From contig NZ_CP020700.1 of NCBI RefSeq assembly GCF_003932715.1, forward strand, positions 5,478,501 to 5,542,500: a DNA stretch of 64,000 nt, read 5' to 3'. A program made the translations under genes and the position numbers. A model generated the notes under the pieces. That model did not search any database. It was not told the origin of the DNA and saw nothing but the letters and a program-made list of their open reading frames with translations. Below, in pieces: positions 16,643 through 25,756 of this stretch (its first letter is position 1; every line of letters begins with the position of its first letter). This DNA is from Streptomyces tsukubensis. GTDB lineage: Bacteria > Actinomycetota > Actinomycetes > Streptomycetales > Streptomycetaceae.

Positions 16643-18958
16643 CTACTTGACGTACACCAGGCCGTCCGTGGTGATGGTGGGCCGCTTGGCGGTGCCGACC
16701 ACCACGATCTTCACGGTGTGCTTGGCGCTGGTGGCCCAGGTCTGGGTCCAGATCGCGTCACGGTACTTGGTGGCGGTGGACTTCAGGTCGACCGTCTTGA
16801 CCAGCTTGCCGTCGACGTAGACGTTCGCCTGTCCGGAGGTCGCGGCCCGCGACACCACCCAGGCGGCCGAGCGGCCGGTGAAGGTCCACGTCAGGGAGGC
16901 GTTCTTGGTGGCGCTGCTGTACGACTTGCTGCCGAGGTAGCTGCTGGAGGACTTGGTCGACCAGGCTCCCGTCTTGACCGCGTGGGCCTCCTGGAGGATC
17001 ACCGGGGTCGCCGCGACGGCCGCGGTGGCGGCGTTGCCCGCCTGGTCGTAGGCGGTCAGCGACCAGGTGGTGGCGGCCGGCTTGGAGGTGTGGGACGCGG
17101 CGGTCACCGTCGGGCCGTAGACCTTGGCGAGCGGCTGCGTCAGCCGGACGTCCCGCAGGGCGCGGGCGTCGGTGGCCTTCCAGCCCAGGGTGACCGGGAC
17201 GGCGGTCGCGTCGACCGTGCCGGGCCGCAGGGCGACCGTCGGCTTGGTGGAGAAGACCGGCGGCGTGGTCTCGGCGATCACGGTCCGGGCGGCGGAGGTC
17301 ACGGTCTTGCGGGAGATGTGCGTGGCCCGGACGGCGATCTGGTGGCTGCCCGCGGCGAGGGTGACCTTGGCGGAGGTCGCGGTGCCCGCGGTGGACGCCA
17401 CGGCCTTGCCGTTGACCAGGACCTCGTACTTGGCGATCAGCGGGGCCGGGGTGGTGGCCTTCCAGTTCACGGTGGCGGTGTTCTTGACGTACGCCGTGGT
17501 GCCGACCGTACCGCCGCCGGTGACGGAGCTGACGGCGAGCCCGGAGACCGAGCCGCCCGCCAGTTCCCGGATGTTGTTGAGCAGCGGGTACATCTTGGTG
17601 CCCGGGCACGCCGTGGCGGTCACATGACCGTGGCCGTGGATGGTGTTGCGGGTGACCTTGTCACCCACGTTCCACTTCTGGCCGCCGAGGGCCGGGATGG
17701 AGGCGCCCGCGGCACCGGCCGTAAGTACGGTGGTGCCCATCGGATCCACGCCGTACTGGCCGAGCTTCCACGCGGCCACCCGAGCGGCCGAGTTGAGCGC
17801 CGCCTGGGTCGGGGCGACCTCCATGAAGTTGCCCATCAGGGAGACACTGCTGGTCTCGCTGTTGAAACCGTAGGCGTGGGCGCCGACCACCGGCCGGTCC
17901 ATACCGCCCTTGCGGCCCTCGTAGATCGTGCCGCACTTGTCGACCAGGAAGTGGTAGCCGATGTCCTTCCACTTCTGGCTGACGACGTGGTACGCGTACA
18001 CACCGCGGACCACGGCGGGACCCTCGGCACAGGTGTAGTCGTTGGTCAGCGACGTGTGGTGGACCGTCACCGCCTTCACCTTGTCGCCCGGGAGGTACGT
18101 CGGACCCTCCGGGCTCATCGACTCGTCGGCCTTCCACTCGGCGCGCGTGACGATCGGAGGCCGCGGGGCCGTCGAAGGCGGACCCGCCGTCGGTGCGGTC
18201 GTGGGGGCTGTCGTCGGCGGCTTGGTGGTGGGGCTGCCGGTGGGCGCGGGGCCCGTCGTCGCGGACGGCGACGGCTGGATGGTCGCCGGCGGGTCGGTGA
18301 CGGGCGGCGCCTCGGTCGAAGCGGTGGCGGACGGGGTGGTGAGCGGCGGTTCCGCGGTGGCCGCGGGATCCGTCGCGGGCGTCTCGGTCGCCGGGGTGTT
18401 CTGTTCGGTGATCTCGGTGTCCGCGGCCGGGAGCGCGAAGGCGGCGGGCTCCATCGCGGTCACGCTGCCGGTGCCGGGGTCGATCATGTCGAGCCGGATC
18501 CCGGCGGGCAGCTCGGTGACCTCCCCGCCCGCCTTCACCCGCGCTTCCACACCCTTGGACGGCCCGACCCACATCGGGTCGGTGCCGCCGCGTCCGGTGC
18601 CGTCGCCATGCACTGCGTGGTCACCGTCCAGGCTCCGCCACCCGGACCACTTGCCGGACTCCGCGGACTTGGTACGGACCTCGACGGTGCCGGTGATCCG
18701 CGCGGCGGGGTCCGTCCAGGTGACCCCGAGCAGGCTGAACGGTTCCGTATCGCGCCGCGGCAGCTCGGCGGAGGTGCGGTCGGCGGCCACCTTCAGCTCG
18801 CTGGCCCGGGCCTCGGTGCGGGTGGAACCGGGCTTCGCCCCGTCCTCGCCGCCGCCCGGCCCGCCGGCCACCGACTGGATGACGAGCACCCCGGCGACCC
18901 CGGCCGCGACCGCCGCCCCGCCTCCCCACCAACGACGAGCTCTGCTACCGCCCCGCAC
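16643..18958 (-). CDS. Secreted N-acetylmuramoyl-L-alanine amidase (PGRP/Amidase_2) with C-terminal beta-sandwich modules
   Basis: 771 residues from GTG 18958, behind a GGGGG Shine-Dalgarno. An N-terminal basic/hydrophobic segment (residues 7-30) is a signal or anchor. Residues about 45-170 are a beta-rich region with SGWRSLDG-like repeats typical of actinobacterial PGRP proteins. A Thr/Pro linker (about 185-265) follows. The PGRP catalytic domain (about 270-460) has VTVHHTSLTND, YHFLVDKCGTIYEGR and HGHGHVTATACPG, supplying the zinc ligands His, His and Cys. Residues 465-771 contain Ig-like/BACON-style modules with VTLGWKATDAR and a final carbohydrate-binding-like sandwich. It should cleave the lactyl amide bond of peptidoglycan outside the cell. 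It lies convergent with the LysR gene. Confidence 0.87.
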   Translation of the reverse strand: MRGGSRARRWWGGGAAVAAGVAGVLVIQSVAGGPGGGEDGAKPGSTRTEARASELKVAADRTSAELPRRDTEPFSLLGVTWTDPAARITGTVEVRTKSAESGKWSGWRSLDGDHAVHGDGTGRGGTDPMWVGPSKGVEARVKAGGEVTELPAGIRLDMIDPGTGSVTAMEPAAFALPAADTEITEQNTPATETPATDPAATAEPPLTTPSATASTEAPPVTDPPATIQPSPSATTGPAPTGSPTTKPPTTAPTTAPTAGPPSTAPRPPIVTRAEWKADESMSPEGPTYLPGDKVKAVTVHHTSLTNDYTCAEGPAVVRGVYAYHVVSQKWKDIGYHFLVDKCGTIYEGRKGGMDRPVVGAHAYGFNSETSSVSLMGNFMEVAPTQAALNSAARVAAWKLGQYGVDPMGTTVLTAGAAGASIPALGGQKWNVGDKVTRNTIHGHGHVTATACPGTKMYPLLNNIRELAGGSVSGLAVSSVTGGGTVGTTAYVKNTATVNWKATTPAPLIAKYEVLVNGKAVASTAGTATSAKVTLAAGSHQIAVRATHISRKTVTSAARTVIAETTPPVFSTKPTVALRPGTVDATAVPVTLGWKATDARALRDVRLTQPLAKVYGPTVTAASHTSKPAATTWSLTAYDQAGNAATAAVAATPVILQEAHAVKTGAWSTKSSSSYLGSKSYSSATKNASLTWTFTGRSAAWVVSRAATSGQANVYVDGKLVKTVDLKSTATKYRDAIWTQTWATSAKHTVKIVVVGTAKRPTITTDGLVYVK

Positions 18959-19049
18959 GATGAAACCCCCTCAGACTGGACCGGCGCGAAGTAAACACTG
19001 TCGCGCAAGTTACCTGAGTGATTTACGGCTCAAGCCCGGGGGGCCGCTA

Positions 19050-19700
19050 TCACGCGGTGAAAGGCGCCCCGTCCCTCGGTACGGAAAGCGCTTCCGCGGG
19101 TACGGAAGCGGGGGCGGCCGGACCCCCGGACCGCACGGCGTCCGTGCTCCCCGAGGCCTCCCGGCCCCGCTCCGAGAGCTCGTCCAGCAGCAGTTTGAGC
19201 AGGCCGTTGAGGGTGGCGCCGCTGACGATCTCGCGCCGGTCGATCATCCCCGGGATCTCGGACAGCGGAATCCACTCGATGCGGTCGGTCTCGTTCTTCT
19301 CCACCGGCGGTCCGGTGTACGTCGCCCCGTCGGCGCGGAAGAGGAAGTGCTCCGAGTCGGTGATGCCGTTCGCGGGCTGGGCGTACAGCAGCGGTCTGAC
19401 GGACTCCACCCGCCAGCCGGTCTCCTCCTCCACCTCCCGGGCGGCGGTCTCCTCCGGCGTCTCACCCGCTTCGATCAGCCCCATGGGCAGCTCCCAGCCC
19501 CAGGTGTCGGTGACGAAGCGGTGCCGCCACATCATCAGCACCCGCTGCCGGTCGTCGACGACGGCGGCGACCGCGAGATGCCGTATCCGCACCACGTGGT
19601 GCTCGAAGCGGTGGCCGTCCGGCTGCTCGACGTCCGCCAGCCAGAGGTTGACCCAGGGGTTGGTGTAGATCTGCCGCTCACCGTGAACGGTCCAGCGCAT
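19050..19700 (-). CDS. Nudix hydrolase
   Basis: 216 residues from ATG 19700. The Nudix box is complete: GLIEAGETPEETAAREVEEE followed by TGW, the GX5EX7REUXEEXGU pattern that binds Mg2+ and cleaves nucleoside diphosphate-X substrates. The start MRWTVHGERQIYTNPWVNLW and the loop MMWRHRFVTDTWGWELPMG resemble ADP-ribose pyrophosphatase-like members. The C-terminal 40 residues (SGSTDAVRSGGPAAPAS...) are low-complexity and probably disordered. A longer upstream frame would run through the sodN gene region and is rejected. Exact substrate unknown. Confidence 0.85.
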   Translation of the reverse strand: MRWTVHGERQIYTNPWVNLWLADVEQPDGHRFEHHVVRIRHLAVAAVVDDRQRVLMMWRHRFVTDTWGWELPMGLIEAGETPEETAAREVEEETGWRVESVRPLLYAQPANGITDSEHFLFRADGATYTGPPVEKNETDRIEWIPLSEIPGMIDRREIVSGATLNGLLKLLLDELSERGREASGSTDAVRSGGPAAPASVPAEALSVPRDGAPFTA

Positions 19701-19846
19701 AGCTCCGACTTCCTTCCGGTGCCCGTTTCCGGTCCGATATGACGACCGTGTGCCGATCCTCGCACCGCCCCCGCTCGGGCCCCGCCGGTTCGCCCGGGCT
19801 TCACCCGCAGGTGCCCCGCCCCGCCCCTTGGGGACCCCGAACACGA

Positions 19847-19898
19847 CCGCGCCCGGCCCGTACACCGCCGGTGGGGGCGGAGTACGGGCCGGGCGCGG
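19847..19898 (-). terminator. Strong hairpin terminator of sodN
   Basis: A perfect 17-bp stem (CCGCGCCCGGCCCGTAC with GTACGGGCCGGGCGCGG) and an 18-nt loop begin 18 bases downstream of the sodN stop at 19916. Confidence 0.8.
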
Positions 19899-19915
19899 GA
19901 GACCGGGGCCCGGCT

Positions 19916-20311
19916 TCAGGCCTTCTTGGTCTCCCAGAAGATCGTGTCGATCCGGGCGATGTAGTCCAGCGCCTTCTGGCCCGTCGCCGGGTCCGTGGAC
20001 GCCTTGGCCGCCGAGAGCGCCTTCAGGGTGTCGTTCACCAGCTGGTGCAGCTCGGGGTACTTCTCGAAGTGCGGCGGCTTGAAGTAGTCGCTCCACAGCA
20101 CCGAGATGTGGTGCTTGGCGAGCTCGGCGCGCTGCTCCTTGATGACGGTGGCGCGGGCCCGGAAGTGGGGGTCCTCGTTGGCCTGGTACTTCTCCTGGAC
20201 GGCCTTGACCGACTCGGCCTCGATACGGGCCTGGGCCGGGTCGTAGACACCGCAGGGGAGGTCGCAGTGGGCGCTGACCTTCACCGTGGGTGCGAACAGG
20301 CGGGAGAGCAT
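19916..20311 (-). CDS. sodN: Nickel superoxide dismutase precursor
   Basis: 131 residues from ATG 20311. The first 14 residues (MLSRLFAPTVKVSA) are the propeptide removed to expose His1. The nickel hook HCDLPCGVYDPAQ follows immediately, with the His1 amine and imidazole plus Cys2 and Cys6 as ligands. The remainder is the four-helix bundle that assembles as a hexamer. It disproportionates superoxide in the cytoplasm. The length and both ends match Streptomyces SodN exactly. The maturation protease gene sodX is divergent, 166 bp away, so both should share the intervening control region, which is expected to respond to nickel. Confidence 0.97.
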   Translation of the reverse strand: MLSRLFAPTVKVSAHCDLPCGVYDPAQARIEAESVKAVQEKYQANEDPHFRARATVIKEQRAELAKHHISVLWSDYFKPPHFEKYPELHQLVNDTLKALSAAKASTDPATGQKALDYIARIDTIFWETKKA

Positions 20312-20477
20312 GGAGCTGTCCTTCCTCGTGATCGTCTTCTCAAGAGGGGACATTACTCCGTGGGGGGCGGGTTTTCGCGGCTGCCCCCGGGGCTTACGAC
20401 AAAAGTCCGGGGCCGCCCGGGACCCGCGGCGGACCGTACCGTAGGAGTGCCGTGCAGGTAGGACGTGGAGGTGGCGG

Positions 20478-20894
20478 ATGAGTGAGCCGGAGCGGGCGGC
20501 GGCGCCGTTCGGGCTGGCCGAGGTGGTGGGGCCGTCGATGTATCCGACGCTCCGGCACGGGGACAGGCTGCTGGTGCGGTACGGGGCGGCGGTGCGGCCG
20601 GGGTGCGTGGCCGTGCTGCGCCATCCGCTCCAGCAGGATCTGCTCATCGTCAAGCGGCTGGTCGAGCGGCGGGACGGCGGCTGGTGGGTGCTCGGGGACA
20701 ATCCGGGCGCGGAGGGCGACAGTCGGGTGTTCGGCACGGTGCCGCCCGAGCTGCTGCTCGGGCGGGTGCTGCTGCGCTATCGGCCGTCGGAGTCCGGCCG
20801 GAAGTCGCCGTGGGCGACGCTCTCCTGGGCGCTGTCCGCGGTGCGTACCGTGTCCTCCGACCGCTCGGTCTCCCGGCGTTTGCGGGCCCGGTAG
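20478..20894 (+). CDS. sodX: Nickel-type superoxide dismutase maturation protease (S26 signal-peptidase family)
   Basis: 138 residues from ATG 20478. GPSMYPTLRHGDRLLVRYG carries the nucleophilic serine of S26 peptidases, and DLLIVKRLVER carries the general-base lysine. GWWVLGDNPGAEGDSRVFG is the conserved GDNxxxSxDSR-type box. There is no membrane anchor, which is consistent with a cytoplasmic protease that trims the SodN propeptide so that nickel can bind. It is transcribed away from sodN. The last 38 codons overlap, on the opposite strand, the 3' end of the CGNR gene (118-bp antisense overlap). The conserved domain ends near residue 101 (LLRYRP), so this tail is probably non-essential. Confidence 0.92.
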   Translation: MSEPERAAAPFGLAEVVGPSMYPTLRHGDRLLVRYGAAVRPGCVAVLRHPLQQDLLIVKRLVERRDGGWWVLGDNPGAEGDSRVFGTVPPELLLGRVLLRYRPSESGRKSPWATLSWALSAVRTVSSDRSVSRRLRAR

Positions 20895-21427
20895 GCGGCC
20901 ACGTTGGCGCGGGTCGCGCAGCGGTCCGAGCAGTAGCGGCGGGAGCGGTTGGTCGAGGTGTCGAGGTAGGCGTTGCGGCAGGGTGCCGCCCGGCAGAGGC
21001 CGAGGCGGTCGACGCCGTGCTCGGTGAGGTGGATGGCCAGGCCCATGGAGGCGATGGCCGCGTATCCGGCCGTGGCGTTCGACGGATGCTCGGCCAGGTG
21101 CATATGCCATTTGGGACGGCCGTCCTCGTCCCGGAAGTCGTGGCCGGAGATCTGCGGGCTGACCGGGAACTCCAGCAGCAGGGAGTTGAGCAGATCGACG
21201 GCGCGGGTCTCGTCGCCCTCGTCGGCAGCGGTGAAGACCGCCCGCAGTTTGGCCCGTACGGCACGGAACCGGGTCACGTCCGCCTCGCCCGCCCGGCGCG
21301 CGGCCTGCGATGCCGGGCCGAACAGCTCCCGGATGGTGTCGACCGAGGTGAGAGTGTCCTTGTTACGGGCCGGCTCCTCGGTGTTGACCAGGCGCACGGC
21401 GTAATCCGAGTAAGAGGCCAGTTCCAC
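20777..21427 (-). CDS. CGNR zinc-finger / ABATE-domain transcriptional regulator
   Basis: 216 residues from GTG 21427, with AAGGA 6 bases upstream. The N-terminal ABATE domain (about 1-150) starts YSDYAVRLVNTEEPARNKDT. The C-terminal CGNR finger is LCRAAPCRNAYLDTSTNRSR followed by RYCSDRCATRANVAAYRAR, with four cysteines. These proteins are predicted stress-linked DNA-binding regulators. The last 35 or so residues (TERSEDTVRTADSAQ...) extend beyond the finger and are encoded opposite the sodX tail. The divergent methyltransferase gene at 21521 may share its control region. Confidence 0.87.
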   Translation of the reverse strand: MELASYSDYAVRLVNTEEPARNKDTLTSVDTIRELFGPASQAARRAGEADVTRFRAVRAKLRAVFTAADEGDETRAVDLLNSLLLEFPVSPQISGHDFRDEDGRPKWHMHLAEHPSNATAGYAAIASMGLAIHLTEHGVDRLGLCRAAPCRNAYLDTSTNRSRRYCSDRCATRANVAAYRARKRRETERSEDTVRTADSAQESVAHGDFRPDSDGR

Positions 21428-21520
21428 TTGTAGTCCTTACCATGACGGTCTAGGGTCGAGGTTGGTAATGGTTGGTTCTGCATTTAGGGTATTACTTAGG
21501 TGATGTGAGGGGAGAACGCC

Positions 21521-22306
21521 GTGCCGGAGATCGGAACGGGGACGGGAACAGGGGCGGCAGCGGGCACCGACTGGCGGGCCTGGCAGCGGAGCTGGGACCG
21601 TCAGCAGGAGTGGTACATGCCCGATCGCGAGGAGCGCTTCCGGGTGATGCTCGACATGGTCGAGGCCACCGTCGGCCGCGCGCCCCGCGTGCTGGATCTC
21701 GCATGCGGTACGGGAAGTATTACGGACCGGCTGCTGCGACGGTTCCCGGACGCCACGAGTACCGGGGTCGATCTGGACCCCGCCCTGTTGACCATCGCCC
21801 GCGGCACCTTCGACGGCGACGACCGTGTCACCTTCGTCACCGCCGATCTCCAGGACCCCGACTGGACCGCGGCGCTGCCCCACCGGACGTACGACGCCGT
21901 CCTGACCGCCACCGCGCTGCACTGGCTGCGCTCCGGACCGCTCGCCACCCTGTACGGGCAGCTGGCCGGGCTCGTCCGTGACGGCGGTGCCCTGATGAAC
22001 GCCGACCGTATGATCGACCGCACCACCCCCAGGATCAACGCCGCCGAACGCGCCCACCGGCACGCCCTGATGGACCGGGCCAGGGGCACGGGGGCCGTCG
22101 ACTGGGCCGAGTGGTGGGCCCTCGCCGCGCAGGATCCCGTACTCGCCGAACCCACCGCCCGCCGCTTCGAGATCTACGGCGACCACGCCGACGGCGAGAC
22201 CCCCTCCCTCCAGTGGCATGCCGAGACCCTGCTCGCGGCCGGGTTCGGCGAGGCGCGGGCCGTCTGGTCGTCCCCCTCGGACGCGCTGGTCCTGGCCGTG
22301 AAGTAG
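21521..22306 (+). CDS. Class I SAM-dependent methyltransferase
   Basis: 261 residues from GTG 21521. The Rossmann SAM-binding motif I is VLDLACGTGSITDRLL (about residue 58), motif II is TGVDLDPALLTIARG, and the post-motif segment is YDAVLTATALHWL. It belongs to the methyltransferase 11/25 class that modifies small molecules; the acceptor is unknown. The N-terminal ten residues are a Gly/Thr run (EIGTGTGTGAAAGT), an unremarkable low-complexity leader. It is divergent from the CGNR regulator gene, with a TTACCA...TGGTAA inverted repeat (21437-21468) between them. Confidence 0.82.
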   Translation: MPEIGTGTGTGAAAGTDWRAWQRSWDRQQEWYMPDREERFRVMLDMVEATVGRAPRVLDLACGTGSITDRLLRRFPDATSTGVDLDPALLTIARGTFDGDDRVTFVTADLQDPDWTAALPHRTYDAVLTATALHWLRSGPLATLYGQLAGLVRDGGALMNADRMIDRTTPRINAAERAHRHALMDRARGTGAVDWAEWWALAAQDPVLAEPTARRFEIYGDHADGETPSLQWHAETLLAAGFGEARAVWSSPSDALVLAVK

Positions 22307-22451
22307 GAGCCCGGACTCGTACGGAAAACTTCCGGAGAAGCTGCCGGAAAGACCGCCGGAAAAAAATCGCCGGGCCGCTGCAACCCCGAGAGCGGTCCGG
22401 CGCACTGACTGAAGGGGGACCCAGTACTACAGCACCAGGAGGGGCCGGGGG

Positions 22452-22943
22452 ATGACGCGGACCGAGACCGATGCCGCGCTGCGCGAGTTCGTCGAGGGGC
22501 GGCGAACCGCGTTGCTCCGCAGCGCGTTCCTGCTCTGCGGCGACCGTGACGAGGCGGACGATCTCGTCCAGACCACCCTGGTGAAGGTGGTGCTCGGCGG
22601 CAGGCGGCACGGCCGGATCGACAATCTCGAAGCCTATGCGCGCAAGACGCTGGTGAACACCTTCATTGCGTCACGACGGCGTTTCTGGCGGCGCGAGCAC
22701 GCCTACGAGACACTGCCGGAACACCCGGAACCGGTGACCGACCCGGACAACGGGCTCGTGATCAGGGCTGCCCTCGGGCGGCTGACGGCCAAACAGCGGG
22801 CCGTGGTGGTACTGCGGTACTGGGAGGACCTGAGCGTCGCGGAGACCGCGCGTTTGCTCAATATGCGGGAGAACACCGTGAAGAGCCACGCGGCCCGGGG
22901 GCTGGCCGCACTCCGCGCCGAGGTGCACGAGGAGTACGCATGA
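22452..22943 (+). CDS. ECF RNA polymerase sigma factor, SigE-like family
   Basis: 163 residues. Sigma region 2 (about 10-80) has LLRSAFLLCGDRDEADDLVQ and IDNLEAYARKTLVNTFIASR. Region 4 (about 105-155) has LGRLTAKQRAVVVLRYWEDL and the HTH ETARLLNMRENTVKSHAARG. It is the short actinobacterial SigE-family type lacking extra domains. Its stop overlaps the next start by ATGA, so the downstream membrane protein gene is translationally coupled and may encode its regulator. TGCAACC at 22379-22385 is a candidate -35 for autoregulation. Confidence 0.88.
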   Translation: MTRTETDAALREFVEGRRTALLRSAFLLCGDRDEADDLVQTTLVKVVLGGRRHGRIDNLEAYARKTLVNTFIASRRRFWRREHAYETLPEHPEPVTDPDNGLVIRAALGRLTAKQRAVVVLRYWEDLSVAETARLLNMRENTVKSHAARGLAALRAEVHEEYA

Positions 22944-23803
22944 AAGAGGACATCAGGGACCTGCTGGAACGCGCCGAGAGCACCGCGGACGGACGTGGCC
23001 GCTCCGCCGTGACGACGGAGTCGGTCTACGCGGAGGTCGCCGGGGTCCGCCGCAGACGGCGCAGGGGAGCGGCCGGGGCGGTGGCCGCGCTGGTCCTCGC
23101 GGGCGCCGCGGTCATCCCTGTCATGGACCGGGACCGGGGCGGCCCTCCGGAGATCGTCGCGAAGGGGCAGCACGCCGGCGACTCCGTGGGGGCGGCCCGG
23201 GCGAAGCAGATCGCCGGAATGCTCGCCGGAGGGACGGACGGCCTCGTGAGCGTGACCCGGATCCGCGACGCGCCGGTTCCGACCGGCTACCGCGAGAAGC
23301 CGGGGGAGGAAGCGGACTGGGGAGACGTCAGCGTCGGACCGCTCGACGGCCACTATCTGATCACCCGGAAAGAGGGGCGGAAGACCGTGGTGACAGGGCT
23401 GAGCGTCTCCTATATGTCCGCCGCGACGGCACGGAAGGTGAAGCCCCGGATCAACGCCGTCGAGTCCTGCGCGAGCTACTCCGGCTGCCGCAGCGACACC
23501 GGTCCCGACCAGAGCATGGTCTACAGCTGGAAGGGGGTGCAGTTCTTCGCCCTCGGTGGCGCGCCCTGGCAGAAGTTCGGGGACCAGCGGCTGGTCACCT
23601 TTCCGGACAACAGCGCGCTGCTCGTCGCGGACGGCCTCGACGAGCAGCGCGTCCCCTCCCTCGTGCTGTCCAACGGCGGGTCAGCGGTGACGGCCGACAG
23701 TACCGACACCATCAGTTCGGCGCTGGAGCCCCTCGGCGAGAAGCAGCTGACGGCAATCGCCGAGAGTGCCGAGCTGGTGCCGCCCGGCCACGGCACCCCC
23801 TGA
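22940..23803 (+). CDS. Single-pass membrane protein coupled to the ECF sigma factor
   Basis: 287 residues, beginning within the sigma gene (ATGA overlap). Layout: cytoplasmic N-terminus 1-50 ending in VRRRRRRGA, one hydrophobic segment about 51-68 (AGAVAALVLAGAAVIPV), and an extracytoplasmic domain (70-287) with one CASYSGC pair. There is no HxxxCxxC anti-sigma zinc finger, so it is not a typical ZAS anti-sigma factor. Location alone suggests a membrane-anchored modulator of the sigma factor, or an envelope protein it controls. No named family is recognised. Confidence 0.7.
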   Translation: MKEDIRDLLERAESTADGRGRSAVTTESVYAEVAGVRRRRRRGAAGAVAALVLAGAAVIPVMDRDRGGPPEIVAKGQHAGDSVGAARAKQIAGMLAGGTDGLVSVTRIRDAPVPTGYREKPGEEADWGDVSVGPLDGHYLITRKEGRKTVVTGLSVSYMSAATARKVKPRINAVESCASYSGCRSDTGPDQSMVYSWKGVQFFALGGAPWQKFGDQRLVTFPDNSALLVADGLDEQRVPSLVLSNGGSAVTADSTDTISSALEPLGEKQLTAIAESAELVPPGHGTP

Positions 23804-23874
23804 CCGTCCCGGCGGCGCGGCGGGGCCGGGAAGGCACGCCGCGGTGCGGTGGCGACGACGGAGGGCCGGGGACG

Positions 23875-23917
23875 ACGACGGGGGCGGTACGGATGGTTTC
23901 CGTACCGCCCCCGTCGT
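23875..23917. terminator. Bidirectional terminator with a 19-bp perfect stem
   Basis: ACGACGGGGGCGGTACGGA pairs perfectly with TCCGTACCGCCCCCGTCGT around a 5-nt loop. It is between convergent genes ending at 23803 and 23936 and is among the strongest hairpins in the window. Confidence 0.85.
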
Positions 23918-23935
23918 GTCACCGCACCGCGGCGG

Positions 23936-24697
23936 TCAGAGCACCTTCGACAGGAACGACTTGGTCCGCTCGTGCCGGGGGTCCGTCAGGACGTCCCGCG
24001 GATGGCCGGACTCGACCACCCTGCCGTCGTCCATGAACACCAGCGCGTCGCCGACCTCCCGGGCGAAGCCCATCTCGTGGGTGACCACGATCATCGTCAT
24101 GCCGTCCTCGGCGAGACCGCGCATCACGTCCAGGACATCGCCCACCAGCTCCGGGTCGAGCGCCGACGTCGGCTCGTCGAAGAGCATCAGCTTGGGCTCC
24201 ATGGCCAGGGCCCGGGCGATCGCCACCCGCTGCTGCTGGCCGCCCGAGAGCTGCGAGGGGTAGTGGTCGGCGCGGTCCCCCAGACCGACCCGGTCCAGCA
24301 GCTTCAGCGCCCGCTCCCGGGCCACCGCCCGGGATTCGCCCTTGACCTGCATCGGCGCTTCCATGACGTTCTCCACCGCCCGCATATGGGGGAAGAGATT
24401 GAACCGCTGGAAGACCATGCCGATGTCCCGGCGCTTCAGAGCGACCTCGCGCTCCTTCAGCTCGTAGAGCTTGTCGCCCTTCTGCCGGTAGCCGACCAGC
24501 TCTCCGTCGACGGAGAGCCGGCCCGCGCTGATCTTCTCCAGGTGGTTGATGCACCGCAGGAAGGTCGACTTGCCGGAACCCGAGGGTCCGATCAGACAGA
24601 AGACCTCCCTGGGCGCGACCTCCAGGTCGATGCCCTTGAGGATATGGGCGCTGCCGAAGGACTTGTGGACGCCCTCGGCCTTCACCATGGCGTTCAT
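23936..24697 (-). CDS. Polar amino-acid ABC transporter, ATP-binding protein
   Basis: 253 residues from ATG 24697, overlapping the permease stop by ATGA. It has all ABC ATPase motifs: Walker [10 protein letters not shown] (about 39-47), signature [15 protein letters not shown], Walker [14 protein letters not shown] and switch VVTHEMGFA. It resembles GlnQ/GluA-type ATPases that drive uptake of glutamate, glutamine or similar polar amino acids. It is the last gene of a binding protein-permease-ATPase operon read leftward. Confidence 0.92.
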   Translation of the reverse strand: MNAMVKAEGVHKSFGSAHILKGIDLEVAPREVFCLIGPSGSGKSTFLRCINHLEKISAGRLSVDGELVGYRQKGDKLYELKEREVALKRRDIGMVFQRFNLFPHMRAVENVMEAPMQVKGESRAVARERALKLLDRVGLGDRADHYPSQLSGGQQQRVAIARALAMEPKLMLFDEPTSALDPELVGDVLDVMRGLAEDGMTMIVVTHEMGFAREVGDALVFMDDGRVVESGHPRDVLTDPRHERTKSFLSKVL

Positions 24698-25692
24698 CGG
24701 GTGCCTCCCGCGGGGGTGGTGCGCCGGCCGGAGCCGGAGAACAGATTGACCTTGACGCGCTGCCAGGGCGTGGGCGGCAGATCGCGCTGGGAGCCGCGGG
24801 CGTACCGCCGCTCCAGGTAGTACTGGCCGACGCTGAAGACGCTGGTCATCACGATGTACCAGAGCGAAGCGACGAACAGCATCTCCATCACCGCATAGGA
24901 GGTGGAGCCGATCTGCGAGGTGGTGCGCATCAGTTCGCCGTAGGTGACCACGTAGACCAGGGACGAGGTCTTCAGCAGATTGATGAACTCGTTGCCGGTC
25001 GGCGGGATGATCACCCGCAGGGCCTGCGGGAGCACCACCCGGCGCATCGTCTTGGCCTGGGTCATGCCGAGCGCCTGGGACGCCTCGGTCTGGCCCTGGT
25101 CGACCGAGACGATGCCCGCCCGGCAGATCTCCGCCATGTACGCGGCCTCGTTGAGGGCGAGGCCCAGCAGGGCGCACATGAACGGGGTCATCACATCGGT
25201 CATCTCGTCCTTGTAGATGCCCGGGATGTTGAGGTACTCGAAGATCAGCGCCAGGTTGAACCAGAGCAGCAGCTGGACATAGACCGGGGTGCCGCGGAAG
25301 AACCAGATGTACAGCCAGGCGACCGAGCTGGTCACCGGGTTCTTCGAGAGCCGCATCACGGCGAGCAGCACACCGAGGACCACACCCAGCGCCATCGCCA
25401 GGACACTGATCCACAGGGTCTTGCCCGCGCTTTCGACCACCTGCCGGTCGAAGGCCATATCGCCGACGGTGCCCCATTTGATGTCGCCCTGGGCGAACGC
25501 GTAGACCAGGGCGGCCAGCAGGCCGATCACGATCGCGCCGCTGACCCAGCGGCCGGGATGCCGTACGGGTATCGCCTTGATCGCCTCGGGCGGGATGTAC
25601 GCGGCCTCGGCCGGGGCCGTCTCCGGTGCGCCGTCCCGCCGGTCGGTCTTGTCGAACATGCCGGGGCGCGAGCTGTCGGTACTGTCAGTCAC
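24694..25692 (-). CDS. Polar amino-acid ABC transporter permease (HisM/GlnP family)
   Basis: 332 residues from GTG 25692. The cytoplasmic N-terminus is about 48 residues. Transmembrane helices follow at about 50-70, 92-115, 125-160, 183-205 and 250-290. The EAA loop [20 protein letters not shown] docks the ATPase, and [14 protein letters not shown] is the family signature. This is a single permease polypeptide, which presumably homodimerises. It is preceded by the binding protein gene (64-bp gap) and followed by the ATPase gene (4-bp overlap). Confidence 0.9.
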   Translation of the reverse strand: MTDSTDSSRPGMFDKTDRRDGAPETAPAEAAYIPPEAIKAIPVRHPGRWVSGAIVIGLLAALVYAFAQGDIKWGTVGDMAFDRQVVESAGKTLWISVLAMALGVVLGVLLAVMRLSKNPVTSSVAWLYIWFFRGTPVYVQLLLWFNLALIFEYLNIPGIYKDEMTDVMTPFMCALLGLALNEAAYMAEICRAGIVSVDQGQTEASQALGMTQAKTMRRVVLPQALRVIIPPTGNEFINLLKTSSLVYVVTYGELMRTTSQIGSTSYAVMEMLFVASLWYIVMTSVFSVGQYYLERRYARGSQRDLPPTPWQRVKVNLFSGSGRRTTPAGGTR

Positions 25693-25756
25693 GGTGACTG
25701 CCCTTCGGGGGAGTCTCTTCTACAGAGGTACGAGATACGGGCCTGTGCCGTGGGCG

